A stretch of 64,000 nt of DNA from Pseudomonas sp. R-28-1W-6 (GTDB lineage Bacteria; Pseudomonadota; Gammaproteobacteria; Pseudomonadales; Pseudomonadaceae), in assembly GCF_009799925.1 (NCBI RefSeq), contig NZ_WELK01000001.1, positions 310,001-374,000 on the forward strand. The letters are read 5' to 3'. The number at the start of each line of letters is the position of its first letter. The stretch's first letter is position 1. Positions 8,760-19,005 of this stretch are shown here, piece by piece. The position numbers and the translations under genes were made by a program. The notes below the pieces were generated by a model that searched no databases, was not told where the DNA came from, and worked only from the letters and a program-made list of their open reading frames with translations.

Positions 8760-9980
8760 TCAAATCGGTATTTCGGTAATGCTCATGATGGCCACCAACA
8801 CCGAAAGGATGATGCCGGCGATCAGCAGGCCGAGACCGACAATCAATGCCGGCTCCAGCACCGCCAATAGCCGCTGGATGGAGACCTCGACCTCGCGGTC
8901 GTAGGTGTCCGCGACTTTCAGCAGCATCTCGTCGAGATGCCCGGTTTCCTCGCCCACCTGGATCATTTGCAACGCCAGCACCGGAAACACCCCGGCCGCC
9001 AGCAGCGGCGCCGCCAGTTGGCGCCCCTGTTTCAGGCTCTCGGTGGCAATGCCGACCTGCTCCACCATCAACTGGTTGCTCAGGGTCTGGCGGGCGATGC
9101 TCAGCGCCTGCAGCAGTGCCACCCCGCCCGTCAACAGGGTGCCCATGCTGCGGGCGAAGCGTGCGGTTTCGATGCGCTGGCGCAGCGCGCCGAACAACGG
9201 CAGGCGCAGCATCAGGCGATCCCACTGCAGACGGTAAGCCGGCTGCTTGAGCAGCCGCCGCCACAGCCAGACCGCAGCGATCACGGCCAGCACCATCCAG
9301 CCCGCGGCGCTGCGCAACAGTTCGGCCACGCCGATGACGATCTGGGTCGACAACGGCAGCGCCGCGCCCATGTCGTCGAACAGCTGGCGGAACTGCGGAA
9401 TCACATAGGTGAGGATCACCAACAGCGAACTCACCGACACCAGCAGCAGAATCACCGGGTAGATCAGTGCCGACACCAGGCGGTCGCGCAGCGACTTGCT
9501 GCGCTCCAGGTAATAGGCCAGGTTGGCCAGGCCTGCGGCCAGGTCGCCGCCCACTTCCGACGCCTGCACCATGCTGATATAGAAGCCGGAAAACAGCTCC
9601 GGGCGTTCGCCAAGAATGCGCGACAGGCTGACCCCGCGGCGCACCCCTTCCTGAATCGGCGTGATCAGTTGTTGCGCCAGCGGATCGACACTGACCCGCA
9701 GCATGATTTCCAGCGAGCGATCCAGCGGCACGCCTGATTGCAGCAGCGAGGCCAGGTGCTGGGTGAACAGGATCACCAGCTTCTTGCTCCGCGAATGCCG
9801 CAGCAGGTCGTTGAAGTCGAAATGCAGCCAGCTCTGCCAGCCAGGCTTGGTGCCGATTTCGAGCGCAATCAAGCCACGCGCACGCAACTGCTCAAGCACC
9901 GCCTGCTCGTCGGCGACCTCCAGCTGGCCCTGCTGGATCTCGCCGTTGTCGGCTACCGCGCGGTAGTAGAAGAGTGGCAC
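8760..9980 (-). CDS. gspF: Type II secretion inner-membrane platform protein GspF
   Basis: The protein of 406 residues is a polytopic inner-membrane platform protein with two T2SSF domains, each followed by hydrophobic helices, the last being LEPALIVGLGLLIAGIILSV. I chose the GTG at 9980 because a strong AGGAGG lies six bases before it and the product then begins VPLFYYRAVADNGE, the usual GspF start. An upstream ATG would add residues that overlap gspE heavily. The GTG lies just past the gspE stop codon. Confidence 0.93.
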   Translation of the reverse strand: MPLFYYRAVADNGEIQQGQLEVADEQAVLEQLRARGLIALEIGTKPGWQSWLHFDFNDLLRHSRSKKLVILFTQHLASLLQSGVPLDRSLEIMLRVSVDPLAQQLITPIQEGVRRGVSLSRILGERPELFSGFYISMVQASEVGGDLAAGLANLAYYLERSKSLRDRLVSALIYPVILLLVSVSSLLVILTYVIPQFRQLFDDMGAALPLSTQIVIGVAELLRSAAGWMVLAVIAAVWLWRRLLKQPAYRLQWDRLMLRLPLFGALRQRIETARFARSMGTLLTGGVALLQALSIARQTLSNQLMVEQVGIATESLKQGRQLAAPLLAAGVFPVLALQMIQVGEETGHLDEMLLKVADTYDREVEVSIQRLLAVLEPALIVGLGLLIAGIILSVLVAIMSITEIPI

Positions 9981-9982
9981 GT

Positions 9983-11704
9983 TCAATCCTCCTGCGTGAC
10001 GCGCAGCACTTCTTCGATGTTGGTGGTACCGTCCAGCGCTTTCAGGCAACCGTCCTCGTACATGCTCAACATGCCTTCCTCACGCGCCACCTGACGCAGC
10101 GCACCGGCGTCGGCATGCTTGAGGATCAGGCTGCGGATGGCATCGCTCATGGTCAGCACTTCGATGATGGCGATGCGGCCGTGGTAGCCGGTGCCATTGC
10201 AGGCACTGCAGCCCTTGGCCCGGTAGAGCGTGACCGGGCGCCCGCCGGCCAGACGATCCAGATGCAACTCGCGGAGCATTTCCGGCAACGGCTGGTAGGG
10301 CTCGCGGCACTCGGTGCAGAGCATGCGCACCAGACGCTGGGCCAGCACGGCATTCAGGGTCGACGTCAGCAGGTAGTCCTCCACGCCCATCTCCAGCAGG
10401 CGGGTGATGCTGCTCGGCGCGTCGTTGGTGTGCAGGGTGGACAGCACCAGGTGGCCGGTCAGCGCCGACTGGATGCAGATGCGCGCGGTTTCCAGATCGC
10501 GCATCTCGCCGACCATGATCACGTCCGGGTCCTGGCGCACGATGGAACGCAGGGCGCTGGCGAAGGTCAGGCCGATGCTCGGCTTGACCTGGATCTGGTT
10601 GACCCCCTCGAGCTGGTACTCGACCGGGTCTTCCACGGTGATCAGCTTGCTCTCGCTGGTATTCAGGCTGTTCAGCGCGGTGTACAGGGTGGTGGTCTTG
10701 CCGCTGCCGGTGGGCCCGGTGACCAGCAGCACGCCATGGGGAATCTTCAGCACGCTGTGCAGGCGCGCCAGCGGCTGTGCGCTGAAGCCCAGGGCGGTGA
10801 AGTCGAGTACCACGTTCTCGCGGTTGAGCAGGCGCAACACCACGCTTTCGCCGTGCATGGTCGGCACCGTGGACACGCGGATGTCGAGGTCGCTGCCCTG
10901 CACGCGCATCTCGATGCGGCCGTCCTGGGGCAGACGCCGCTCGGCGATGTTCAGCCGCGCCATCAGCTTGACCCGCGAGATCACCGCCGGTGACAGCTGC
11001 ACCGGCGGCGCCTCGGTTTCATGCAGTACGCCGTCGATGCGGTAGCGCACCTTGAGGCGGCTCTCGAACGGCTCGATGTGGATGTCCGAGGCGCGCAGCT
11101 CCACCGCGCGCTGGATGATCAGGTTGACCAGGCGGATCACCGGCGCCTCGCTGGCGCGGTCGCGCAGCTGCTCGACGTCGGCCACCTCGTCCTGCTCGTT
11201 GCTCTCGACCCGCGCCAGGATGCCGCCCATCTGGCTCTGGCCCTGGCCGTGCATGCGTTCGATGGCGGCGTCGATCTCCGAGCCGAGGGCCACCCGCGGG
11301 CTGATCCGGCAGCCGCTGGCCAGGCGCAGGGCGGCCAGAACGAAGGCATCCTGTGGGTCGGCCATGGCCACCCGCAGCTCGCCGTCGACCAGTTCCAGCG
11401 GCAGCGCGCGGCATTCCTTGAGGAAGCGGAAGGACAGGCGCTCGGCCAGCAGCGGCTCGCCGGGGAAGTCTTCGCCGGCGATCAGCGGCAGGTCGAGCAG
11501 TTGCGCCAGCTGGGTGGCGATGTCGCGCTCGGAGACCAGGCCCAGGCGGTTGAGCAGGTTGACCAGCGAACCGGCCTCGGGCTGCGCCGCCTGCATGCGC
11601 AGCACGCGCTTGTGGTCGGCCTCCGACAGGCAGCCGGACTTGACCAGCGCCAACCCCAGATCCACCGGCTCGGGATCGGGCTCAATGCGTTCCGCGGCAA
11701 CCAT
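9983..11704 (-). CDS. gspE: Type II secretion ATPase GspE
   Basis: GspE is the cytoplasmic hexameric ATPase that drives pseudopilus assembly. From the ATG at 11704 (AGGA nine bases upstream) the product has 573 residues. It shows an N-terminal GspE_N domain (about 60-170), a Walker A motif GPTGSGKTTT (about residue 328), Asp and His boxes, a Walker B region around DPDVIMVGEMRD, and the tetracysteine zinc site CTEC...CSAC (about 460-500) typical of GspE. It is the first gene of the operon. Confidence 0.95.
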   Translation of the reverse strand: MVAAERIEPDPEPVDLGLALVKSGCLSEADHKRVLRMQAAQPEAGSLVNLLNRLGLVSERDIATQLAQLLDLPLIAGEDFPGEPLLAERLSFRFLKECRALPLELVDGELRVAMADPQDAFVLAALRLASGCRISPRVALGSEIDAAIERMHGQGQSQMGGILARVESNEQDEVADVEQLRDRASEAPVIRLVNLIIQRAVELRASDIHIEPFESRLKVRYRIDGVLHETEAPPVQLSPAVISRVKLMARLNIAERRLPQDGRIEMRVQGSDLDIRVSTVPTMHGESVVLRLLNRENVVLDFTALGFSAQPLARLHSVLKIPHGVLLVTGPTGSGKTTTLYTALNSLNTSESKLITVEDPVEYQLEGVNQIQVKPSIGLTFASALRSIVRQDPDVIMVGEMRDLETARICIQSALTGHLVLSTLHTNDAPSSITRLLEMGVEDYLLTSTLNAVLAQRLVRMLCTECREPYQPLPEMLRELHLDRLAGGRPVTLYRAKGCSACNGTGYHGRIAIIEVLTMSDAIRSLILKHADAGALRQVAREEGMLSMYEDGCLKALDGTTNIEEVLRVTQED

Positions 11705-12021
11705 GGTGCCAATCCTGTCAGCATGCCCTAAAGCGCACGGGATCCCTGTGACAGGTACATGTCGCATCCATCCGCTTCGATTCCAGACCTTGCCACCCGG
11801 CGTTGCGCGCGAAGATCTGGCGAGGCGCACGCAACGTCACGGCCACAGCCAGCGGCTGGGCAAGCTGCGAACGGGTACACGCGGCGGGGGATGCTCCTGA
11901 CGGCCTGAACAGGGCTCACCGGCGGGCCGGATTCGCAACTTGTTTCACTATAGACGCTGGTCTGCGGGGCGTTGTTTCAGCGCTGATACAAACGGATCGA
12001 CGGCAGCTCCGCGACAACCGC
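11705..12021. other. Gene-free interval upstream of the secretion operon
   Basis: These 317 bases separate gspE from the 3' end of the LysR gene and must hold the promoter of the leftward operon. The segment around 11940-11990 is the most AT-rich part. I could not find a convincing pair of promoter boxes, and no gene or repeat is visible. Confidence 0.5.
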
Positions 12022-12927
12022 TCAGGCCTGGCCGACGCCCGCCCCCAGCTTGCGCCAGAGCAGGCGCACCATCGCCTTGCGCGACAGTTCGCAGCGGTAC
12101 AGGCGGATCTCCAGCGGCACCTGCCAGTGCTCGCCGCCGCAGATGACCAGCTCGCCGCGGGCCAGTTCGGCGGTCACCGACAGGCGCGGCACCCAGGCCA
12201 CGCCCAGGCCCTGCATGGCCATGCTCTTCAGGCTGTCGGCCATCGCCGTTTCGTACACCGTGCTGGAACGCAGGGCGCGCTGGCGCAGCAGCAGGTTGAC
12301 CGAGCGACCGAGGAAGGCCCCGGCACTGTAGGCCAGCAACGGCACGCTGTGCCCGCTGTCGAGGTCGAACAGCGGTGCGCCGTGTTCGTCCACCGCGCAC
12401 ACCGGCAGCATCGAGGTGGCGCCCAGGTGCAGCGAGGGGAAGATCTCCGGCGCCAGTTGCAGTACCGCGTCCGGGTCGTAGTAGGCGAGGATCAGGTCGC
12501 AGGCGCCTTCGCGCAGGGCATGCACCGCCTCGCCGACGTTGCTCGCCACCAGCCGGGTATTCAGCGGCAGGCCTTCGCGGCGCAGGCGGGCGATCCACTC
12601 GGGGAAGAAGCCCAGGGTCAGCGAGTGCGCCGCGGCGATCTGCAGCACCTCGCCCTGCTGGCCCTCGAGGTTGTGCAGGTGGCGCACCACCTCGCCGAGT
12701 TGCTCGACCATGCTGCGCGCGGTGACCAGGAACAGCTGGCCGGACTCGGTCAGTTCCACCGGGGTGCGCGAGCGGTTGACCAGGGTCAGGCCCAGTACCG
12801 CCTCCAGGCTACGGATGCGCCGGCTGAAGGCCGGCTGGGTGACGAAGCGTTTTTCCGCCGCCTGGGAAAAGCTGCGGGTGGCGGCCAGGGCGACGAAGTC
12901 CTCCAGCCATTTGGTTTCCAGATTCAT
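12022..12927 (-). CDS. LysR-family transcriptional regulator
   Basis: The 301-residue product has a LysR winged helix-turn-helix at residues 1-60 (SFSQAAEKRFVTQPAFSRRI) and a periplasmic-binding-like effector domain from about 90 to 290. The ATG at 12927 has AAGGGAA upstream and gives the usual LysR start; an earlier in-frame ATG lies inside the neighbouring repeat. The gene is divergent from aspA, so it may control aspartase or act on an unlinked target. The effector is unknown. Confidence 0.85.
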   Translation of the reverse strand: MNLETKWLEDFVALAATRSFSQAAEKRFVTQPAFSRRIRSLEAVLGLTLVNRSRTPVELTESGQLFLVTARSMVEQLGEVVRHLHNLEGQQGEVLQIAAAHSLTLGFFPEWIARLRREGLPLNTRLVASNVGEAVHALREGACDLILAYYDPDAVLQLAPEIFPSLHLGATSMLPVCAVDEHGAPLFDLDSGHSVPLLAYSAGAFLGRSVNLLLRQRALRSSTVYETAMADSLKSMAMQGLGVAWVPRLSVTAELARGELVICGGEHWQVPLEIRLYRCELSRKAMVRLLWRKLGAGVGQA

Positions 12928-12960
12928 CGCATTTCCCTTGTGCTTGCCGGCGGGCGGCCT

Positions 12961-13036
12961 GCGTAGGGTGGATGACGCTCTGCTCATCCACCGTGTTCAC
13001 CCCAGGTGGATGGATAAAGCGTCATCCACCCTACGC
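12961..13036. repeat. Palindromic intergenic repeat
   Basis: GCGTAGGGTGGATGACGC and its exact complement flank a 40-base loop, forming a perfect 18-bp hairpin between the LysR gene and aspA. The arms begin like the other GTAGGGTG elements of the window. Confidence 0.85.
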
Positions 13037-13234
13037 TTGGTTCGGCATATGAGTCCCGTGATGGGCGCGCCAAGCGTTTGAAATTATGCACGCGCGACAT
13101 TCATGGTGAGTCACTGCGACATTATGCCGTTTGTGCATACCATAGCGGTTAACAGCATTAGCCGACAAACGGACTCAGGCCTAGTCTATTGGGCATCGCG
13201 GCACTCGCCGTATCTACCAGAGATAAATCTCATC

Positions 13235-14659
<1,425 letters not shown>

Positions 14660-14723
14660 ACCGGCAGCGCGCTGTAGCGCGCACTGAACATCGACCGAGA
14701 GGCGCCCCCGCCTCTTTACCCTC

Positions 14724-14751
14724 AGGGATGGCTCCGGCCATCCCTTTTTTT
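14724..14751 (+). terminator. Rho-independent terminator after aspA
   Basis: A nine-pair perfect stem (AGGGATGGC with GCCATCCCT) and a four-base loop are followed by a run of seven T, 64 bases after the aspA stop. Confidence 0.95.
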
Positions 14752-14782
14752 GTCCGGGGGAAAGCTGCGGGGTCCTGATGAC

Positions 14783-14844
14783 GTAGCCCGGATGCAATCC
14801 GGGGAAAACAGGCGGATCCTGATTGCGGATTACATCCGGGCTAC
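14783..14844. repeat. Palindromic repeat of the GTAGCCCGGATG type
   Basis: The arms GTAGCCCGGATG and CATCCGGGCTAC are complementary, with further pairing inside (CAATCCGG with CCGCAATC nearby). This is a common intergenic element in pseudomonads, here between the aspA terminator and a regulator gene. Confidence 0.85.
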
Positions 14845-14854
14845 GCGCGGCGCG

Positions 14855-14877
14855 GCGTAGGGTGCGCCGTGCGCACC
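14855..14877. repeat. Half-copy of the GTAGGGTGCGCC repeat
   Basis: GCGTAGGGTGCGCCGTGCGC matches one arm of the palindromes at 1028-1092 and 21082-21149. The opposite arm is missing, so this is a truncated copy. It lies next to another repeat family, an arrangement that suggests a hot spot for such elements. Confidence 0.8.
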
Positions 14878-14916
14878 TGGCCAGCCCGCACAGCGTCTCG
14901 GTGCATGCGCCCCCCC

Positions 14917-15729
14917 CTACTCGATCTCGAACAGGCCGTTCTTCAGCGGTTCCACCGTCAGACGCTGGCGGATGTCGGCATCGATGCGCGGGTCGTCCGG
15001 GCGGTACAGCATGATCTGCCGGTAGGCGTTGACCCGGTTGATCTCCGGTCCCAGAAATTCCCAGACCACCCGGGTGCAGGCCGGGTTGCGCCCGTCGCCG
15101 CTGGAAACCCCGGTCTTCAGGCCGTTGAGGCGGGTGATGCGGCTCTTGTAGCTGGGGATGAGGATGGTCTGGCTCATCTCGTTGACGGTCAGCGACTCGT
15201 AGTCCATCAGGAACAGCCGGTCCTGCAGGGCGAAGGCCGCGCCCAGGTAGCGGCAGCGCACCCAGTCCTCGGCCTCGCCGGCCCGCGTGCGCTCCTGGCG
15301 TTCCTGGCGCTCGAACAGGAAGGCGCCGCGTTCCTCGCGCAGGTGCACCAGCGACAGCAGGATGAAGCCCGGCACCGACATGCAGTTGGAGTATTCGAAG
15401 TAGTAGCCGCAGTAGCGCCGCAGGTCACCGCTGCTGTCGCGCAGCGGTTGCAGCAGCTCCAGCAGCGGGTCGCCTGCGCTGGCCTTGCCCGGCGCGGCGC
15501 CACGGGCGCCGATCAGGCGGGCGAACTGCTCGGCCGGCTGACCCAGCTCGTATTCCTCGACGCCGAAGAAGTCGCAGATGCGCTTGAGGTTGTAGGGCGT
15601 CGGGCGGCTCTGGCCATTGAGGTACTTGTTGAACTGGGCGCGATTGATCGCCAGCTTGCGGCAAACCTCGGCGATCGAGCGGTAGTGACTGCACAGCAGC
15701 TTGAGGTTGTCGCCGAGATGCTCAGCCAT
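14917..15729 (-). CDS. XRE-type helix-turn-helix regulator
   Basis: The 270-residue protein begins with a Cro/XRE helix-turn-helix (about residues 5-62, including SIAEVCRKLAINRAQFNKYL) and has a C-terminal domain of about 190 residues that I do not recognise. This C-terminal part has several aromatic segments and may bind a ligand. The gene is divergent from the AGCS symporter gene across 177 bases, so control of that transporter is the likely role. It is immediately next to repeat elements on its 3' side. Confidence 0.75.
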   Translation of the reverse strand: MAEHLGDNLKLLCSHYRSIAEVCRKLAINRAQFNKYLNGQSRPTPYNLKRICDFFGVEEYELGQPAEQFARLIGARGAAPGKASAGDPLLELLQPLRDSSGDLRRYCGYYFEYSNCMSVPGFILLSLVHLREERGAFLFERQERQERTRAGEAEDWVRCRYLGAAFALQDRLFLMDYESLTVNEMSQTILIPSYKSRITRLNGLKTGVSSGDGRNPACTRVVWEFLGPEINRVNAYRQIMLYRPDDPRIDADIRQRLTVEPLKNGLFEIE

Positions 15730-15906
15730 GGCGCCCCTCCTGATGATGAGATTGCTGATGAAGCGAGTGATGCGATTCTAGCATCAACTCGCGTCAATTC
15801 GCCGCGATCCGCGAAATTGCCTCGCCGCCCCCATTGGCCAACCATGCCGGGGCCGCACGGTGGCGCGGCCTCGCCCATCCAGAACAACAAGAGAGACAAC
15901 CTCATC

Positions 15907-17358
15907 ATGCTCGATCTTCTTAACGACCTGCTCTGGAGCAAGGTCCTCATCGTCGCCCTGGTCGGTCTCGGCCTGTACTTCTCGATTCGCTCGCGTTTCG
16001 TCCAATTCCGTTACTTCGGCGACATGTTCAGCATCTTCGCCGAAGCCTTCCAGCGCCAGCCGGGCCAGCTCAGCTCGTTCCAGGCGCTGATGCTCTCCGT
16101 GGCCGGCCGCGTCGGCGCCGGCAACATCGCCGGTGTGGCGGTGGCGATCATGCTCGGCGGCCCGGGCGCCGTGTTCTGGATGTGGCTGGTTGCCCTGCTC
16201 GGCATGGCCACCAGCTATTTCGAATGCTCCCTGGCGCAGCTGTACAAGCGCCGCGAGGCCGACGGCACCTACCGTGGCGGCCCGGCCTTCTACATCCTGC
16301 ATGGCCTGGGTCAGCGCTGGCTGGCGGTGATCTTCTCGATCCTGCTGCTGGTGACCTTCGGCTTCGGCTTCAACGCCGTGCAGTCCTACACCGTGGCCAC
16401 CTCGCTGCACGACACCTTCGGCGTGCCCACCTGGGCCAGCGGCCTGGCCCTGGTCGGGGTGATCGCTCTGATCATCTTCGGCGGCATCAAGCGCATCGCC
16501 AGCATGGCTGACGTGCTGGTGCCGATCATGGCCTTCTCCTACATCGGCATGGCGCTGGTGGTGATCGGCATGAACGTCAGCGAAGTGCCGGCGGTGCTGA
16601 GCCTGATCGTCAAGAGCGCCTTCGGCCTGGAGCCGGCCTTCGCCGGTGGTATCGGCGCGGCCATCCTGATGGGGGTGAAGCGCGGCCTGTTCTCCAACGA
16701 AGCGGGCCTGGGCAGTGCACCGAACGTCGCCGCCGTGGCCGAGGTCAAGCACCCGGCCGCCCAGGGTATCGTGCAGTCGCTCAGCGTGTTCATCGACACC
16801 ATCCTGGTGTGCACCAGCACCGCGCTGATCATCCTGCTCTCGGGCGTGTACCAGCCGGGCAGCGAGATGGCCGGTGTCGTGCTGACCCAGACCGCGCTGG
16901 CCGCCGAAGTCGGCGAGTGGGGCCGCATCTTCGTCAGCACCGCCCTGCTGCTCTTCGTCTTCACCACCCTGGTGTACAACTACTACCTGGGTGAGAACGC
17001 CCTGGGCTTCTTCAGCAGCAAGCGCGCCCTGTTGCAGGTCTATCGCGTGCTGGTGATCGCCCTGGTGCTGTGGGGCTCGATGCAGGACCTGTCCACCGTG
17101 TTCGGCTTCGCCGACGTGACCATGGGCCTGCTGGCACTGGTCAACCTGGCGGCGCTGTTCCTGCTGTTCAAGACTGGCCTGCGCCTGATGCGCGACTACG
17201 ACAGCCAGCGCAAGGCTGGCGTGCAGTCGCCGGTGTTCGATGCGAAGGCCTATGCCGACCTCGACCTGGACCCAGCCGCCTGGCCGAGCAAGGCCCGGGG
17301 TGAAGGCGAAGCCGCTGGCGACCGCGCCGAGATCGGCCACAACGTCTACCAGCGCTGA
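15907..17358 (+). CDS. AGCS-family sodium:amino-acid symporter
   Basis: The 483-residue product is a polytopic inner-membrane transporter of the alanine/glycine:cation symporter family, with about ten to eleven hydrophobic segments. Family motifs are visible: GNIAGVAVAI, a GTYRGGPAFYI segment, and the conserved KRGLFSNEAGLGSAPN segment. Substrates in this family are alanine, glycine or glutamine. The neighbouring asparaginase and glutaminase make an amide amino acid an attractive guess, but the sequence does not decide it. The ATG at 15907 gives the usual AGCS start. A terminator follows. Confidence 0.9.
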   Translation: MLDLLNDLLWSKVLIVALVGLGLYFSIRSRFVQFRYFGDMFSIFAEAFQRQPGQLSSFQALMLSVAGRVGAGNIAGVAVAIMLGGPGAVFWMWLVALLGMATSYFECSLAQLYKRREADGTYRGGPAFYILHGLGQRWLAVIFSILLLVTFGFGFNAVQSYTVATSLHDTFGVPTWASGLALVGVIALIIFGGIKRIASMADVLVPIMAFSYIGMALVVIGMNVSEVPAVLSLIVKSAFGLEPAFAGGIGAAILMGVKRGLFSNEAGLGSAPNVAAVAEVKHPAAQGIVQSLSVFIDTILVCTSTALIILLSGVYQPGSEMAGVVLTQTALAAEVGEWGRIFVSTALLLFVFTTLVYNYYLGENALGFFSSKRALLQVYRVLVIALVLWGSMQDLSTVFGFADVTMGLLALVNLAALFLLFKTGLRLMRDYDSQRKAGVQSPVFDAKAYADLDLDPAAWPSKARGEGEAAGDRAEIGHNVYQR

Positions 17359-17377
17359 GTCAGCGCACTCAGGGAAG

Positions 17378-17400
17378 AGGGGGCTTAGGCCCCCTTTTTC
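17378..17400 (+). terminator. Rho-independent terminator after the symporter
   Basis: A seven-pair stem (AGGGGGC with GCCCCCT) and a TTAG loop are followed by five T and C, 19 bases after the symporter stop codon. Confidence 0.9.
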
Positions 17401-17461
17401 TTGCCCAATCGCCGCCGTTTCGCCGTTACACTCGGGCGAAACCTCGTGCAAGGAGCCGCCG

Positions 17462-17908
17462 ATGTCTCTGCAAATCCGCCCCGTTACCGCCGCCGATCAC
17501 GCCGCCTGGCTGCCGCTGTGGCAGGGTTACCAGCGCTTCTACCAGGCCGAGATCCCGGCCGCAGTCAGTGCCGTGACCTGGCAGCGCTTTCTCGACCCCA
17601 GCGAGCCGATGCATGCCGCGCTGGCCTGGCAGGACGGCGTGGCCATCGGCCTGGTGCACTGGATCTTCCACCGCTCCTGCTGGACGGTCGGCGACTACTG
17701 CTACCTGCAGGACCTGTTCGTCGCCGACGGCGTGCGCGGCGGCGGCATCGGCCGCGCGCTGATCGAGCAGGTGTACGCCGCGGCCCAGGCCGCCGGCGCC
17801 AGTCGGGTGCACTGGCTGACCCAGGAAGACAACGCCCAGGCGCGCCAACTCTACGACCGGATCGCCAGCCGCTCCGGCTTTATCCAATACCGTCAGTTGT
17901 TTGGTTGA
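17462..17908 (+). CDS. GNAT-family N-acetyltransferase
   Basis: The 148-residue product has the GNAT fold: the acetyl-CoA binding loop is GVRGGGIGRAL (about residues 95-105) and a final YRQLFG strand closes the domain. AAGGAG lies six bases before the ATG. The stop codon is four bases before the asparaginase ATG, so the two are probably co-transcribed. The acceptor is unknown; small GNATs of this type often acetylate amines or amino acids. Confidence 0.85.
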   Translation: MSLQIRPVTAADHAAWLPLWQGYQRFYQAEIPAAVSAVTWQRFLDPSEPMHAALAWQDGVAIGLVHWIFHRSCWTVGDYCYLQDLFVADGVRGGGIGRALIEQVYAAAQAAGASRVHWLTQEDNAQARQLYDRIASRSGFIQYRQLFG

Positions 17909-17912
17909 CCCC

Positions 17913-18905
17913 ATGAATCCGACCCAGAAGCTGCTGGTGCTGTATACCGGCGGCACCATCGGCATGCAGATGAGCGCCGCCGGGCTGGCCCCGGCCTCCG
18001 GCTTCGAGGCCCGCCTGCGCGCCGAACAGAACGCCCACCCCGAACGTCCCGTGCCGGCCTGGCAGTTCGCCGAGCTGCTGCCGCCGCTGGACAGCGCCAA
18101 CATGACCCGGGCCAACTGGCTGGCCATGCGCGACGCCATCGTCACCGCCGTCGACAGCCAGGGCTGCGATGCCGTGCTGCTGCTGCACGGCACCGACACC
18201 CTGGCCTATAGCGCGGCGGCCCTGAGCTTCCTGCTGCTCGGCCTCGACGTGCCCGTGGTGCTGACCGGCTCCATGCAACCGGCCGGCGTGCCCGGCAGCG
18301 ATGCCTGGCCGAACCTGTTCGGCGCCCTGGCCCTGCTCGCCGAAGGCGTGGCGCCCGGCGTGCACCTGTATTTCGACGGCCAGCTGCTGCACGGCGCCCG
18401 CGCCAGCAAGCTGAAGAGCGAGGCCTTCGATGCCTTCCAGGACACCCGCCGGCCGCGCCACGGCGAGCGCCTCGACGCATTGCCGAGCGCCCTGCACTAC
18501 CGCCAGCTGCGCCGTGAAGTGGCGCTGGCCGTGCAGCCGCTGTTCCCCGGCCTGAGCGCCACGCAACTGCGTGCGGTGCTGGCCAGCGGCGCCGAGGCGC
18601 TGCTGCTGGAATGCTATGGCAGCGGCACCGGGCCATCGGACAACCCGCAGATTCTCGCCGCCCTGCGCGAGGCCCATGAACGCGGCGTGGTGCTGGCGGC
18701 GATCAGCCAGTGCGCCCAGGGCCATGTCGAGTTCGGCGTGTATGCCGCCGGCAGCGCCCTGGCGCAGACCGGCCTGGTCAGCGGCGGCGGCATGAGCCGC
18801 GAGGCGGCGCTGGGCAAGCTGTTCAGCCTGCTCGGCGCGGGCCTGCCGCAGGCCGAGGTGGAACGCCTGTTCGCCCTCGACCTGTGTGGCGAGCTGGCCG
18901 AGTAG
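17913..18905 (+). CDS. Asparaginase, cytoplasmic type
   Basis: The enzyme hydrolyses L-asparagine to aspartate and ammonia. The 330-residue protein carries both asparaginase signatures: YTGGTIGM at the N terminus (catalytic Thr about residue 14) and LLHGTDTLAYSA (about residues 89-100, second Thr-Asp pair). There is no signal peptide, so it is a cytoplasmic, type I-like enzyme. Start chosen at the ATG four bases after the GNAT stop; a TTG four codons upstream is less likely. Its product can feed aspA nearby. Confidence 0.9.
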   Translation: MNPTQKLLVLYTGGTIGMQMSAAGLAPASGFEARLRAEQNAHPERPVPAWQFAELLPPLDSANMTRANWLAMRDAIVTAVDSQGCDAVLLLHGTDTLAYSAAALSFLLLGLDVPVVLTGSMQPAGVPGSDAWPNLFGALALLAEGVAPGVHLYFDGQLLHGARASKLKSEAFDAFQDTRRPRHGERLDALPSALHYRQLRREVALAVQPLFPGLSATQLRAVLASGAEALLLECYGSGTGPSDNPQILAALREAHERGVVLAAISQCAQGHVEFGVYAAGSALAQTGLVSGGGMSREAALGKLFSLLGAGLPQAEVERLFALDLCGELAE

Positions 18906-18929
18906 GCCGCCCGGCGGGCAGGCATTCCC

Positions 18930-18993
18930 GTGGGAGCGGCTTTAGTCGCGATGCTCTTCAGGTTAACGGCATCGCGGCTAAAGCCGCTCCCAC
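18930..18993. repeat. REP-like palindrome (GTGGGAGCGGC type)
   Basis: GTGGGAGCGGCTTTAGTCGC and its near-perfect complement form a hairpin between the convergent asparaginase and glutaminase genes. The sequence is a well-known Pseudomonas REP motif. Its position between convergent genes allows it to act as a bidirectional transcript end. Confidence 0.9.
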
Positions 18994-19005
18994 AAAAGCC
19001 AGCTG

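Noticed and set aside
9980-10049. Upstream ATG for gspF at 10049
   Set aside because: It would give a long overlap with gspE and a non-homologous leader, while the GTG at 9980 has a perfect AGGAGG.
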